Shown: positions 35,864-47,482 of the stretch, piece after piece | Position numbering within the stretch: position 1 is the first letter of the stretch | Layout of the letters: every line of letters begins with the position of its first letter | Assembly (NCBI RefSeq): GCF_932526225.1 | Contig: NC_064036.1 | Span: 17,570,953 to 17,630,952, forward strand | Direction of reading: 5' to 3' | Source: Nematostella vectensis | Lineage: Eukaryota; Cnidaria; Anthozoa; Actiniaria; Edwardsiidae | Length of the DNA: 60,000 nucleotides | The notes under the pieces: model-generated | Database searches by the model: none | What the model saw: the letters and a program-made list of their open reading frames with translations, nothing else | Told to the model about the DNA's origin: nothing | Made by a program: the position numbers and the translations under genes

Positions 35864-36137
35864 GTACCGCCTTGAAATAGGAGTATGTCGACGTGTACAA
35901 AATATTTAACGCTAAATATTGCAATGTGTTTTTTTTGTTATATCGTGATCGTCTAACGTGGAAGTAACCCTCTAAAAATGTTCACGTAGAAGATAAATAA
36001 AAACCATAATTGTTGAATCAGAGAAACCATTTCATTCGAAATAGGTGTATACTGTTAAATGTCGGGAGTTGAAATTTTAGTGTGTTTTAATCGAGTATAA
36101 AGAATACTATTCCAATTATTATCATCGTCTGCGCCAG

Positions 36138-36304
36138 GACTTGGAGGACGTCGTGGTGGTAGTCCAGGTGCGACACTGCGAGTCTGCTGACACCTACCGC
36201 TGGCTCGGTGTGCTCTGTGGCTACAAGGGCCTGCTTCTGCTTTTCGGGGCGTTCCTGGCGTGGGAGACCCGGCGGGTTACTATCGCCGCACTTAATGACT
36301 CAAA
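36138..36304 (+). CDS. GABA-B-type receptor exon, extracellular loop 2 and TM5
   Basis: 167 nt: DLEDVVVVVQVRHCESADTY, then W-GV--GYKGLLLLFGAFLAWETRR. The C in HCES is the conserved loop-2 cysteine that pairs with TM3 in class C receptors, and LAWETR is the conserved end of TM5. Donor AAA|GTACGT in phase 2. Confidence 0.92.
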
Positions 36305-36542
36305 GTACGTTAATAAAGGATCAACCATAATTTCTACTTTTTAGTACGTAAAGATAGTAGGCACGCGGTCCCCTCGCTTACTAAATCGTTTTGTGTCGAA
36401 CGTTTTGTTCTGGGTGGTGATTTTTAGGGGTGACAATATTGCCCCCTTCTCGTTTTATACCGCACTGTTAGTTTCAGCGAGTCGTTTTAACGGGATGAAA
36501 AACCGAGGTACATAATTTTTTGCTGCCTTGTCTGCCTTGTAG

Positions 36543-36914
36543 GTATATCGGCATGTCGGTCTATAACGTTTCCGTCCTGTGTGTGATCGTTGTCCCTGTG
36601 TGTCTTGTCATGACAAGTGACTGTCTACCTTGTAGGTATATCGGCATGTCGGTCTATAACGTGTTCGTCCTGTGGGTGATCGGTGTTCCCATGTGTCATG
36701 TCATGACGAATGACTGTCTGCCTTGTAGGTATACCGTCATGTCGGTCTATAACGTGTTCGTCCTGTGGGTGATCGGTGTTTCTATGTGTCATGTCATGAC
36801 GAATGACTGTCTGCCTTGTAGGTATATCGTCATATCGGTCTATATCGTGTTCGTCCTGTATGTTATCGGTGTTCCTATGTGTCTTGTTTTGACGAATGAC
36901 TGTCTGCCTTGTAG
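36543..36914 (+). repeat. 93-bp tandem array of a splice acceptor plus the TM6 exon start, 4 extra copies
   Basis: Acceptor-plus-exon units start at 36543, 36636, 36729 and 36822, each exactly 93 bp apart, and the functional exon starts at 36915. Every unit contains TGCC/ACCTTGTAG and then about 31 codons resembling YIGMSVYNVFVLCVIGVPM. Because 93 is divisible by three and no unit contains a stop, the whole block is one open frame. It could be intronic, or part of the exon if an upstream acceptor is used. Confidence 0.95.
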
Positions 36915-37074
36915 GTATATCGGCATGTCGGTCTATAACGTGTTCGTCCTGTGTGTGATCGGCGTGCCTATGTCTTTGGTGATGAGAGATCATCCGGACG
37001 CATGTTACGCCATCGTGGCCATCTCTATCATCTTCTGCACGTCAATCACACTCTGCCTCGTTTTCATTCCAAAG
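36915..37074 (+). CDS. GABA-B-type receptor exon, TM6 and TM7
   Basis: 160 nt: YIGMSVYNVFVLCVIGVPMS (TM6), MRDHPDACYAIVAI, then IIFCTSITLCLVFIPK (TM7). These are hallmark GABA-B sequences. This is the last and most complete of five tandem copies. It starts in phase 2 after TTGTAG, and an alternative start at any of four upstream acceptors keeps the frame. Donor AAG|GTGATT. Confidence 0.93.
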
Positions 37075-37091
37075 GTGATTAGTCTAAAATG

Positions 37092-37157
<66 letters not shown>

Positions 37158-37182
37158 TTCATTCATTCATTCATTCATTTTT
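37092..37182. repeat. ATTT then ATTC microsatellite
   Basis: About 17 ATTT units are followed by about six ATTC units in the intron after the TM7 exon. Confidence 0.97.
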
Positions 37183-37608
37183 GGGGAGGGGGTGAGGGGA
37201 CGAAACAGAAACATAAAGAAAATATTATGGTGGTGGTGGGGGCAAAACACAAGTGATCATTTCTTTAACATTTTTTTAAATCGGCTTTTGATAGTAGTTC
37301 CCCTAGCCTCCCCCCCATACGGCCCAATTCTTCTACCACATACAAATATCGCCTTCAAACGGAACAGGCCCCTGTAACCTGGAAAACGGCCAGTTAAAAC
37401 CACCGTGCCCTGGGTTCCAGTGGTCCGTCGCGCCCAGGATTTTGACAGTAGCCTCTGGTCTGTTCGTCGAACGCTCGTATGTTTCGTCTCGCAGTTTGGT
37501 ATTCGCTTTCTTACTTGTTTCGATGCTGGTGTTAACGGAAGAGCATGAGTAGAAGAAGGAAACTTGGACTCCTTTGCACCATCTCACTACCCATCTCTGC
37601 TGATACAG

Positions 37609-37770
37609 GTGATAGAGATGCGTCGGATGATGGCGGTGGGAGGGCAACCTGAGAATGTGTTCACGTCTAATTCCCTGGCGCGCGCCAACCTCCAGGAGAC
37701 GATGAATACGATGGGGACGATAGACGAGCTCAACCGACAGCTCGCAGACTTCAAGGCAAAGCTATCTAAG
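37609..37770 (+). CDS. GABA-B-type receptor exon, cytoplasmic coiled coil start
   Basis: 54 codons: VIEMRRMMAVGGQPENVFTS, then a heptad-like segment TIDELNRQLADFKAKLSK. GABA-B subunits carry a C-terminal coiled coil used for heterodimerisation. Acceptor GATACAG, donor AAG|GTCAGC. Confidence 0.87.
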
Positions 37771-38321
37771 GTCAGCTATCAGCCGTTTTCTAGGATAAAG
37801 CCATCTTGCGCGACCGCAATAAATGATTAAGTTTCGTTCATGGAAAACTGCCATTATTTTTTTTTTAGTCAGGCTTATTTAGGTTGAAATGATTACCTCA
37901 TGTGCGGACGAGCATAGTCGAGGGCCAAAAAGCAGCATGCTGCAACAGAGCAACCCTTCGCACTACAAATATTTTATAAGAAAGTTTTCAGCTTTTAGTT
38001 TTATTCTGTTACAAATTTCAGTTTACAAAATACAGCAGTCCGTCGATCGATTTCTGTCAATTGCAGATAAAACGACCACGAACGAAGTTTGAATCCTATA
38101 GTTTAGAGGTTAAACGGAGTCAAATGTGATGTTTTCGTTAAAAATCATCGTAGGAAGCTGTTCAAATTAACTCTTGAAAACATTCTACAGCAAATTAATT
38201 TCAACCCTAAGCATTCCAGTATGACTTTTCACGGCGTTGCATGCACAATATCGATTCATTTTTTTTTTGCCGCGTGCTGTTCGGAATTCCAGTCAATCTC
38301 TTAAAAGATAACTTTTTCTAG

Positions 38322-38519
38322 AGTGAAACAGAGGTCGAGACTCTAAGACAGCGCTTGCGGCATTACGAAGAGGGGCCGTCTGCATCTATTGCGAGCACGA
38401 GCGAAACAACAGGCGAAGATAGCGTCGCTACCGCCATCGCGGAAACATGTGGCCAGAACAGTGAGCAAAATGCGGAGGAGCTAAACAATACAGAGAGACG
38501 CTCCACTAGAGGTACATAG
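38322..38519 (+). CDS. GABA-B-type receptor terminal exon
   Basis: 65 codons and a TAG stop. The frame starts SETEVETLRQRLRHYEEGPS, continuing the coiled coil, followed by a Ser/Thr/Glu-rich tail ending in TRGT. Acceptor TTTTTCTAG. Confidence 0.85.
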   Translation, partial: SETEVETLRQRLRHYEEGPSASIASTSETTGEDSVATAIAETCGQNSEQNAEELNNTERRSTRGT

Positions 38520-38544
38520 ACAATCCAAATAAGAGCTAAGAGGC

Positions 38545-38710
38545 AACAAGGAGGCAACATGGACGATACTAAAAAGATGGCAACAGTTTGCAACATGGAC
38601 GATACTAAGAAGAGTCCTTACAGACTCACAGAGGCAACACGGACGATACTAAAAAGATGGCAACAGTTTGCAACATGGACGTTACTGTGAAGAGCTCGTG
38701 GAGGAAACAT
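38545..38710. repeat. Short direct repeats downstream of the receptor stop
   Basis: GGCAACA(T/C)GGACGATACTAA-type units recur about four times, with a larger duplicated block of about 80 bp. They lie in the presumed 3' untranslated region. Confidence 0.8.
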
Positions 38711-38989
38711 AAACGATAGCAAGTAGAACTAGAAAAAACAATGAAGAAGAGCACCTAGAGGCAACAAGAGAGTAGCATACTAGACAAAAAAGCGCCTTAT
38801 GACGCTTTCCCATTTCCGATCTTTCAGCATACGTTCCTTTCCCTGCAGCAAATATTTCGTACCTTTCGCAGCAAAAAGGATAAAAAAAAGAAAATATGTG
38901 TTGTAATTATTAAGAGTTATTTGTGAATACATATAAATACATATAAACACAAATCGATCGTGTATAATTTTTTTCCTCTCCGCTGCGAT

Positions 38990-41900
38990 ATATGCGACGG
39001 CCGTCGGAACAGAATAACCGTCAATGATTGGCCGTCGGAACTGAACGTAAGATAATGTATTCCAGCGCAAAAACCAGGCTAATTCCATACATACCCTACT
39101 ACCGCTGATAATATAGTTCTTGTATATATGATCAATGAGAACAGGTGTGTTTTGTGGAAGCCAGAATTACCTAGCCTAGTTTGGGTCCCCGGTCACCATC
39201 AGCACAGGCATAGAAACTTCAATACTACGCTCTTTGAGATCAAAAGAAACAGCGTTACCACCTTTCTATGAGGAATGTCCTCAGGTTGTACTAGTTTTAG
39301 CTAGTCTTCGATTTGACTAGTCTTCTAATTGTTAGGTTAGTCCAGTCAAATACTGGGACATCATCATTAATACCTGGACTACTATAACTCATATAATTCC
39401 GGCAGTACCAGACATAGCTGGCATTTTCATTAGCAGATTAAACAGAATTCTTACAAAGAACATATGCCCCCACCCCCCCCCCCCCCCCAAGCTATTACAG
39501 GGGACGACCCCGAAGTTGGCCCCTCCGCAAACAAAAAATTCTAGCTACAACCTTCAGTAAGACCTAGACAATGTGCTACTTGGATGTCTTTAGCTCCACT
39601 TGGACTAGTTTGCTTCTTGGAAACCATCAGTACTACCTGGACTAGTGCTATCGACATGACGGAAAAACCCTGAATATGCGCACTTCGAAGAGATGAAGAA
39701 AGAAGATACAATTTCTTACAATGGCCATAATTTCCTTAATATTCCGGTCTAAGTTTTACTTTTCAAAACACATATAACATCGCATTTGATATTTTGTTTG
39801 ATATTACACACTTAGTAATTAGGGGAATTTTACGCCTTATTTGATGTGAAATGAGCTTATTGGAAACATTAAGTCATGTTTTCCCGTGATATCATTGCTA
39901 TCTAGACCTGTGCTCCTGGTTTTCACTGCTTTCAGTTCTATTTCAATTGTATAATTGGGATGCACTGTAGAGAGAAGATTGCCGGGAAAATAAGGTTCAA
40001 GAAAAAAATAATAGATCGGGAGGCAGACAGAAGGGCAAGAAAGTATCCTCCCCTCACAATGTTTCCATACTGTATGAAACGTTTCCCTGTAAGACTTAAA
40101 CAAAATAGTTAAAAGCTTTGGAAGTTAAAATTTATTAGTTGAAGCTTTTAAACCATTCCTTACATCTTTCTTTTAAACCATTCCATTGCATCTTGGCTAA
40201 TAAGTGGGAGGGGGCACATATCTAATACTATCTAATACATTAAAATGTATTAGTGGAGTTCTTATTTAAAGAAGAGGCGCTTACATCTGTGTGGCCCATT
40301 ATACACCTATTGACTGTCCAAATCACGCTAAATTTCCTTGTTGAACAAAAGTTCTGAGGTTTAAAGGAGAACCAAACCTGTTTTTAATGTAACAACAACA
40401 AAAAAAAAATTCTAAAAACGAAAAAAAACAACATCGACTTTACCAATGCACTCATAGAGGGAATAAGTTACCATGCCAAGCAAAAAAAAAAAAAAAGGAA
40501 AAGGAATCCCAAAGTTTGTCATAAAAAAACTTTTAAGACTACTCATAATCAGCAACTTTTGCAAATGCTTGAAAAAAAATGGGGAAAATTAAAAAACTAG
40601 ACAGTAATGAATCAGGAGGCTTCTTGATGAATTAACAAATCAACCTTGAATACATATCAATCATATGTGCATACCTGCGCTTAACAAGAGACAAACGAGT
40701 ACAAGTGGTATTTTTAATGGTATTAATCACGAATGTAACGTTTTAGCTATAAATTGTCAAAATTATCAAAGCCATATTCAAAACAAAAGTCAGCTGGACA
40801 TTTTAACTATATCCCCTGAGGGCTATATGCCTTCAGGAGCCTGCATGAGCCTTTGTCTGTATCCTGGGAACATGTGTACGGTTGGGTAGGGCTCAATTCA
40901 CTGGCTCAGTATCACACAGGTTTGTTTCTTTGGGATCAGGTATCAAGCAAGGGACGGTAACCAGTGCAGTAGCCATGTGAATATGAGTCACGTCCTTTGC
41001 AAATAAATAAGAAGGGTCTGGTGTTAGGAAGAACATACAACTGTGATCTAGTGTCTTTTTGTCGTCTCGGCATTGTGGCCAATATTCAGAGTTCATTGTT
41101 TGAGTGAAACCAAGGCAAGTCAATTCACCAGATAAAAGTTTGGAGTTTGAAATGTGGGGTGTATGTGACATCCCTTCACATGCAGGCCTAGATCACTGAC
41201 TGAGAACAACAGATGATTCAAATTGACGAATGACAAGTTTCCCTTGACCTAAAAAATGATGCCAGGTAGCTACGTCTATTCAGAGATATGTCTAGGCCAG
41301 TTAAAAATAAACTTTCCGGTGAATTTCTATGCAATTGGATTTACTAAAAGAATGAAAGACACATAAACACAGTCACTGCAAGAAAGAAACTTTATTTATT
41401 AGACCAAATAATATAAATAATTTACAAAAATATAGTCAGGAAGAATATAAGATGGGAGTTATTCAAATGAAAGGTAACAAATGGAGTGAATTGTGGGTGA
41501 CAAAGCCATCAACCAAACAAGTTTGGGTGTCTCTGTCAGCGACCACTGCAGCTTTCACAATTTTATAAATATATATATTTGCAACCATTTACATTTGATG
41601 AGAGTAGAGGAATTATATCTGAAAAAAACAGGGAATTGTATACATTACCATACCTAGTAATATGAATTCCTGTCATAGCCACCACCCTTGCTACCACCTC
41701 CATAGTCGCGTCTGCCACCGCCATAGCTACCACCACCACCACGGCCGCCACCATATCCACCTCCTCCACGGCCACCACCGTAACCCCCTCTGCTGCTGCC
41801 ACCATAGCCGCCACCACCACTTCTGTAGCCACCTCCCTGGCTTCCTCCTCCTCCACGCTCACCACGGGGTTGTGCCTTGTTTACTTTCATGGGACGTCCA

Positions 41901-43020
41901 TCTAAATCCTAAAACAATAATAGGATATTTCAGTATAAAATGCTAATAAAGTAATTAAAAATAGATGTAAATAAAAATAGCTGTCATAAACTGGGCACAC
42001 ACCACATCTACAGCAAGGGATACGGTTTGTATTTCACAGACATGCACATAGTGCCCTGACCTCTCCGTCAAATTTATCAATGGCTTTGTCCATCTCGTCT
42101 TCGCTTCCAAATGTGACAAATCCGAATCCTCTAGGTCTCCCGGTCTCCCTGTCTGTTATTACTTTGACTGAAAGAAGGAATTTAGAGCCATTTCTTAAAA
42201 ATAACACATCGGCTTCACTCTCAACAAAGCACAATGGGATTGAGGCAACGAGGCACTTGACGTTGGCTGTCTTCCACATTTGTGGGGACGTGAATCGACA
42301 TCGTATTCGTTTTTTTTTTTTTAAGTGGCTGACTTAAAAGACGCTTTGCAGAAATCTTTGTGTTGTAAACACTGTAAGATCAAAACTTAGTCGACGGGTA
42401 AATGAAAAGAAACAGGGAACTTTAAAGGGAATGATCCTGATGCTGTGGTGAATATTTGAATAAATTCGATCTACGATTGTCTTTTCATGAAAAAAAATGC
42501 CCAACTGCACGATTGACATGACACGAGGCATTCTCCAGAGGCGTAAGATGTAGAGCACTAAATCGCATTTCTTCCGTCTTTACTCACCATCTACAACGTT
42601 ATAACCATGGAACTTTTCCTCTAGGGCTTGCTCGTCGACACTGTAAGAAAGATTTCCGATGTAGCATTTGTATTCGGCCATTTCGAGATCAAAGTTAGAG
42701 TATTTTAGCAAACAAATGAGTACGGTGAAGGCTAGAGCGAGAGAGAACGAAAAGATGCTCTTACTCAATATATGGGGGCGCCCGGCAGCTGCGACAGGGG
42801 TGCTAATACTCAGGCCTGCTCGTCCAAGAACAAACAGACTTGAAAACTTCCCCAAAAATGTATTGGACAACCCTCTAGTTTGATACACACTTTAGGGAGA
42901 CAAACTTAAACAGCCTCTTTTTCAGCCTCCATTTTGTCATCCTTGAAAACTAGCAAGTGTGAAAAAAGCGTCTATTTCCATTGGCTGAATCGGGGAAGCC
43001 AATGCGATATGTTCTATTGA
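38990..43020. repeat. Segmental duplication, copy B
   Basis: The same-orientation homologue of 16118-23343 lies immediately downstream of the receptor gene. It lacks the TIR transposon and the 345-bp upstream block of copy A. It differs elsewhere by scattered substitutions and small indels, for example an extra ATTCCTTACATCTTTCTTTT-like stretch near 40155. Confidence 0.93.
41654..42681 (-). CDS. RRM plus glycine-rich RNA-binding protein (CIRBP/GRP-like), copy B
   Basis: Exons 42681-42588, 42167-42061 and 41908-41654 have the same sizes (94, 107 and 255 nt) and phases as copy A, and the frame is intact for 151 residues. RNP2 [14 protein letters not shown]1 RGFGFVTF and the RGG/GYGGG tail are kept. 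Differences cluster at the end of the RRM (SEDEMDKAIDKFDGE versus [15 protein letters not shown]) and the start of the tail (QPRGERGG versus QNRNERGG), all conservative for an RNA-binding protein. The region beyond 200 bp upstream of the start differs from copy A by a deletion, so expression may differ. It is not nested in the receptor gene. Confidence 0.92.
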
Positions 43021-44690
43021 GTCTTTCATTGCCATAACGTCCTGAGACGCCTGTAAAATATAGGCCCGACTCCAAAACGTCAGAAGTGCAAACTAAACAT
43101 CACCAGACCCGGATACTCATAGATTCCTCCAAGGCATAGACTACCTTTAAAAGCGCATCCAAGCAATGTAATAGAATTGACTCTTTTGTCAAAATATCAA
43201 CCTTGATTTCTGACCAATTTGTAAACAAATGCTTAAATTTAAAAACATACCAAAAAAGACACAAAATTCCGAACTACAAATAGAGACAAGCAAACACAGA
43301 TCAAGTCACAAATAGATACCTTTATTGCGCTCCGTCAGGTCCCATTTTAGCGGAGCCAAGCGCGGCCGCAGGCCGCGCGCGTAGCCCCATAGGCATAGAA
43401 ATATGGTATAGGTATGCGACTTGGTTTTTGTGGTCATCGCGCGGGTACCCTGTGGTGCCAGCCAGCCAGCCAGCCAGCCAGTCAGTCAGTCAGCCGCGCG
43501 ACTCCCAGGCCCCACTCGGCTCCGAAATGGCGACTAAATACAAGCACGGAGCAAGGGAAAAAGCTCTTGTCGATTATGCGATGATTATTTATTTTGTCTC
43601 AAACTTTGTGACTTAAGGATAAAGTCAACTAGCGGAGATCTACTAACATTCATTCACGCCAAGATTTATCTGGTTTTAGCTAGTAAATTTAAGCAAGTAA
43701 CAGTTCACATTAAAAAGCGAACAGAACCACAAGAAAGCGACCAAAAAACAAAAAAAAACAATGCAAGGTGAGTTTCGGACGACGATTTGTATTGTCTATT
43801 GAGGATATGACAGTTATTAGGCTTTTTGTTGTCCTTTTTGTATGCTTTGAGAATGCGAGTACTTAACTTAGTAATCAAATTATTTGAGCATAACAGATTT
43901 TGTTTTGACATTCTTCGTTTTATCAATATTCTTGATTGTGTTGAATAAAATACAATACTACAAAAAAAAGAAGTCTTTAATAAGACTTCTTCAGGGCAGA
44001 TTGATTGTGTTGAGATATTTCATAAAGGCTAACCAATATCGTGTTGCATTTGTCAAATACTGCTAAAGAAGACCGTTCTTGTCTTTATATCCTGTGCTCT
44101 TAGTCCTAAGAAGATACAAATCCTTAGAAGATACAGCAGCTTTTTCAACTTACAAGAGAAATTTTCCTTACCGAGGATAAAAAAAAACCTATTTTCAATA
44201 TGTAATGTTGTTATTGTCTGCATCGTGCATCTCATGTGTTTATTTTTTTTTTCAAATAGTTGTGGAAAATTAGTGAGATTATAAATGGCTTGATGAAAAG
44301 ATTGTTTTGAAAGAAATAATAAATAATTGTTTTCACTCTTTTATGAACCAGGAACTACCTGAGGGCCAAGATGAATGCTAAAGACTGGAAGACATGAGAA
44401 TTAAAAATCATGTCTTGAAGAGAACAGTAGGATGTTCTTATTCACTAGTCATTTGATACCCCCAAACCCATGGTCCCAGGGAAGGGTGGGGGATTAAACT
44501 TTAATAAAAGCCTGTTTCCAAGTTAAGAGTCAAAAACAGTCAATACCACCACCCCTCTTGACATATTTTGGTTAAAAAGTGGTCTAAAACCCCACATTAA
44601 CCCCTGACTTCTGCGGGACCATAAGGGAGGGGGCGCAAATGACTAGTTCATTACTATGTGATTCAGCAGTACACACTCATAGGTTTTTTT
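43021..44690. other. Intergenic, no firm gene
   Basis: Mostly AT-rich. A short open stretch starting ATGGCGACTAAATACAAGCA at 43527 resembles a first coding exon (MATKYKHGAREKALVDYAM) but has no visible continuation. Nothing else is supportable. Confidence 0.4.
43335..43520 (+). repeat. Dispersed repeat with CGCGGGTACCCTGTGG core and GCCA/GTCA run
   Basis: Inverted relative of 14865-15005. It includes GGCCGCAGGCCGCGCGCG and a microsatellite of six GCCA-type units (about 43459-43490). Confidence 0.8.
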
Positions 44691-46180
44691 AGAACAAGAT
44701 ACTTATATAATATAAAACTAAAAACAAACTTTTGCTTTTTAAATAATAAATCTGTAGAGAAAACAGTTTTCTATCAACCTAAAGATAATGGGAAAGGGGA
44801 TATTTTAGAAAAGTACTGAATATAATTATCACATTATTGTTATTATATTTTCTTTTCAAACATTTAAGGAAGAGTCATATTTCTTCCTTTTTCTTCTCCC
44901 TGTTGACTTTTTTTATGCAATTGATGCTCTTTGCTATTTCCCCTCTACACCAAATTAATGAACAGATTTGATTTTTAAATTAGAAATTTTCATTTATTAC
45001 TTTCACTTATATTTTCTTTTGAGGATTTTATTTCCAAGTCTCTTGCCCATTACATTTATTTTAGATGTTTAGATTTATTTCATTGGAATAGTTAGATCCA
45101 GGGTTTCTCAAAACACCAAAATATAATGCATTACTGGATGTATATTTGTAGATATTAATTCCCATGGGGATGGAAAATCACCACTTAAAATGGTACATTA
45201 AATCTTCAGCATTGCATCTTATCTAAAATTGTGTCTGACACTATATTCCATCTTTGATCCTGTTTCATCCATTGTTCTTCGCAAGAACAAAGCTTGTCAG
45301 AATGTAGCTTTACAAATGTACATTAATGGAACTTTTATCGAGGGGAAGGGTTTTTTAGGGCAAGATACTTAAACTTTATAACACTAGCAACAACCTTGTT
45401 CTTTTTCAATAATAGAATTCTGTTTACATAGCTTGGATAGCAAAGACATTGCCTCTTAAGAGGCCTGTGGTGGTGAAAGGGTTAAGATAATGGGAAAGGG
45501 GAAATGTCAAGGAATGCTCATTACTGTTATATTTTTTTCACCAAACCTTTCAAGTTGAGTCAATTCACTTTATATCTCCTCTCCCGTTGATAATTTTTTA
45601 GTCAATTGATATTCTTTGATTCCTCTCTACCCCAAACATAGATCAATGAAAGGGTTTGGTTTGAAATTAGAAGTTAGCATTTTAGATCTGTTTTTTCTTC
45701 ATTGCATTCATTTGGGAGTCGGCCACCAACAACAAGGCCACTATATGGTAAAGTGGGGTGCGCCAATATGTAATGCATGAAAGGAGATATATTTTTGGAT
45801 TTTAATTTCCAGACAATTTTCTGAATATTCGGTCCAATGAAGGAGAGAATCGCCACTAAATCAATACATAAAAATCACAGTATGGCATCTAAACAGTCTA
45901 AATATATTATTTTGAATCTTTGGAATGCTGTTACATCCATGACATTTTCTGCCAAGGGCAAAGCTTGTGGGAGTATTGTTTTGATTTAAAAAAAGATATT
46001 CATAATGGAACTTCTATGATGGGACATAAGAATTTACCATTAGACTCTTGACAACTTTGACAGCCATATCCACACCAGGAATTGTGTTTGGTAACTTTGA
46101 TGTACTGCATAATTTAAATTATTGAATAAGGCCTGGATCCATTTGGTTGGTACAATAAATAAATCTCAGTAGAGAGCAGG
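44691..46180. repeat. Two or three diverged copies of a dispersed repeat
   Basis: Internal similarity links about 44690-45060 and 45360-45860. Landmarks include AAGATACTTA-TATAA, CAACCTAAAGATAATGGGAA versus GGTTAAGATAATGGGAAAGG, and TTGATTTTTAAATTAGAAA versus TTTGGTTTGAAATTAGAAG. Antisense relatives occur at 11.4-13.3 kb. It is non-coding by appearance. Confidence 0.6.
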
Positions 46181-46944
46181 ATCCTAGATCCCCCAATAAT
46201 ACCTTTGATCAGTCAACACAAAAGGTGTTTATGCTGGCTCCGCTTTTAGGCAGTGCCTAAATCTATATATTACAGCAATCATTCACAATAATCAATGCTA
46301 GAACCTCCATTAGAAGCGAGTCACCATGTTTAGCCTATTTTGCATGCCTTCACAGACAGGCGGGCAATCTCCTCCCCCAGAATCATAACAGTTCTTTTTT
46401 ATAAGTCTCTTTGCCCCAAAGCCAAACAAAACATTTCCAGGTCCAAGGAACCCAGAATAAGCCTGAAAACAATTTTTGAATAAGGTTGGGTAGCAAAGAT
46501 GGCCCACGTTGGAGAGTATGAGGCCATTCACCAGAAAATTCCTTTCTCACTTGGTGAAGCCCAGACAAAGAATTATCCCATTGAATCAACCTCAGCGTGC
46601 AAACATCCATAAGCACAGCATTAATTATGCCCAAAAAGACTTTATGATGTCCGAAGGCACTCTCCAGATATGAAAAAGCTGTAATTTTTAAGCAAATTAC
46701 AAGCAAAACTGTTGTAAGCAACAGACTGTAGCAGTGCCGTCGCTAGAAAGAAAAGTCACCGCAGTGCATTGTTGGAAACTTTAAGGCATACCGTCTTGGG
46801 TCATCGGTAGCTTAGCTTAACTGGTAGTGTTGGACTTGAAATAGGGGGGGAGGTTTCTGTTTTCAGTCTGTTTTTCTTGCAATTTTGCTCAAAAGTACCC
46901 AGGAGTGTAAGGGTTTTAAAATTTAAAAATTTTGTCAAGAGACC
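46181..46944. other. Intergenic; short tRNA-like piece near 46805
   Basis: No protein gene is convincing. GGTAGCTTAGCTTAACTGGTAGTGTTGGACTTGAAAT-like text at about 46806-46842 resembles the 5' half of a tRNA (D-arm TTAGC...TGGTAG, anticodon loop CTTGAAA), but the T-arm is absent. It may be a tRNA pseudogene or SINE head. Confidence 0.35.
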
Positions 46945-47482
46945 ACCATGGTCTCTTGATTTTGTAAATAGAATATTAAACTTTGTTTTTGGATGGTAAG
47001 TTTGAGATTTTAACACATTACGCCATTTCTAATGTCCAATGAAAACAAAAACAAAGGTGGGACTGACAATGGCACTCAATCATTTATTTGTCACATCCTG
47101 CTACGAGATGTTGTAAGGCTCATTTGCATGAAGTGATTTAAATGTTAAATCAGTGAGCTTGAAGATGTGTTCTTGCTACATTCCCACAAGTGCATCTTTA
47201 CTAACCATACTTTGCCTTGGTATTGGACAGGGCCCGGTGGCGTTCACGAGCACTGGGGATCGTATATTTATAATATTCCGAGTGATACCACCTGTGTCCT
47301 TTATGAGTGTTGTGTCGAGACATACCGACAACCGAAAAAGGTTCCGGTTTGTAGCACTTCTCTTACGAGAATATTATAGATACAGTGTGTGTCAGGCTGA
47401 ACTCCAGAATACCCGTCCAATTATTCGGTTTTTCCTTGCATTGGCTTTTTATTGTACTGACTCGTTCCTCGGAATCGAGGTG
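46945..47482 (+). pseudogene. Truncated copy of the GABA-B receptor segment 32205-32936
   Basis: Intron sequence, the 32495 exon (GPVAFTSTGDRI, then broken) and downstream intron are duplicated. About 190 bp, including the whole 32636 exon, are deleted (junction near 47269). Homology ends abruptly at GAATCGAGGTGTG|TCTATCGAC, where the virus-like element begins. Confidence 0.92.

Larger units (their letters stand above)
2620..38519 (+). other. Metabotropic GABA-B-type receptor gene (class C GPCR), 3' part, 14 exons
   Basis: Exons on the plus strand together encode the later part of a Venus-flytrap ligand-binding domain followed by seven transmembrane helices and a coiled-coil tail. Diagnostic GABA-B segments are visible: SRTWMLSLGFSLAYGSMFSK at TM3 (TWxLSxG...FSKTWRVH pattern), YIGMSVYNVFVLCVIG at TM6, and FCTSITLCLVFIPK at TM7. 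There is no cysteine-rich domain between flytrap and helices, as in GABA-B receptors. The protein would act at the plasma membrane, coupling GABA or a related ligand to G proteins. The 5' exons with signal peptide lie before the window. The 24 kb intron 8165-32494 contains other genes and transposons. Whether it is a GABBR1- or GABBR2-like subunit cannot be settled from sight. Confidence 0.9.

Noticed and set aside
34742-35875. Long open frames on both strands rich in CRVF/ECLS or KTRQT repeats
   Set aside because: They are produced by the 24-bp minisatellite. Only the TM3 and TM4 exons at the edges are real.
36625-36993. Minus-strand HRHADHTQDEHVIDRHADI-type open frame
   Set aside because: It is antisense of the 93-bp receptor exon array with a repeat-derived composition.
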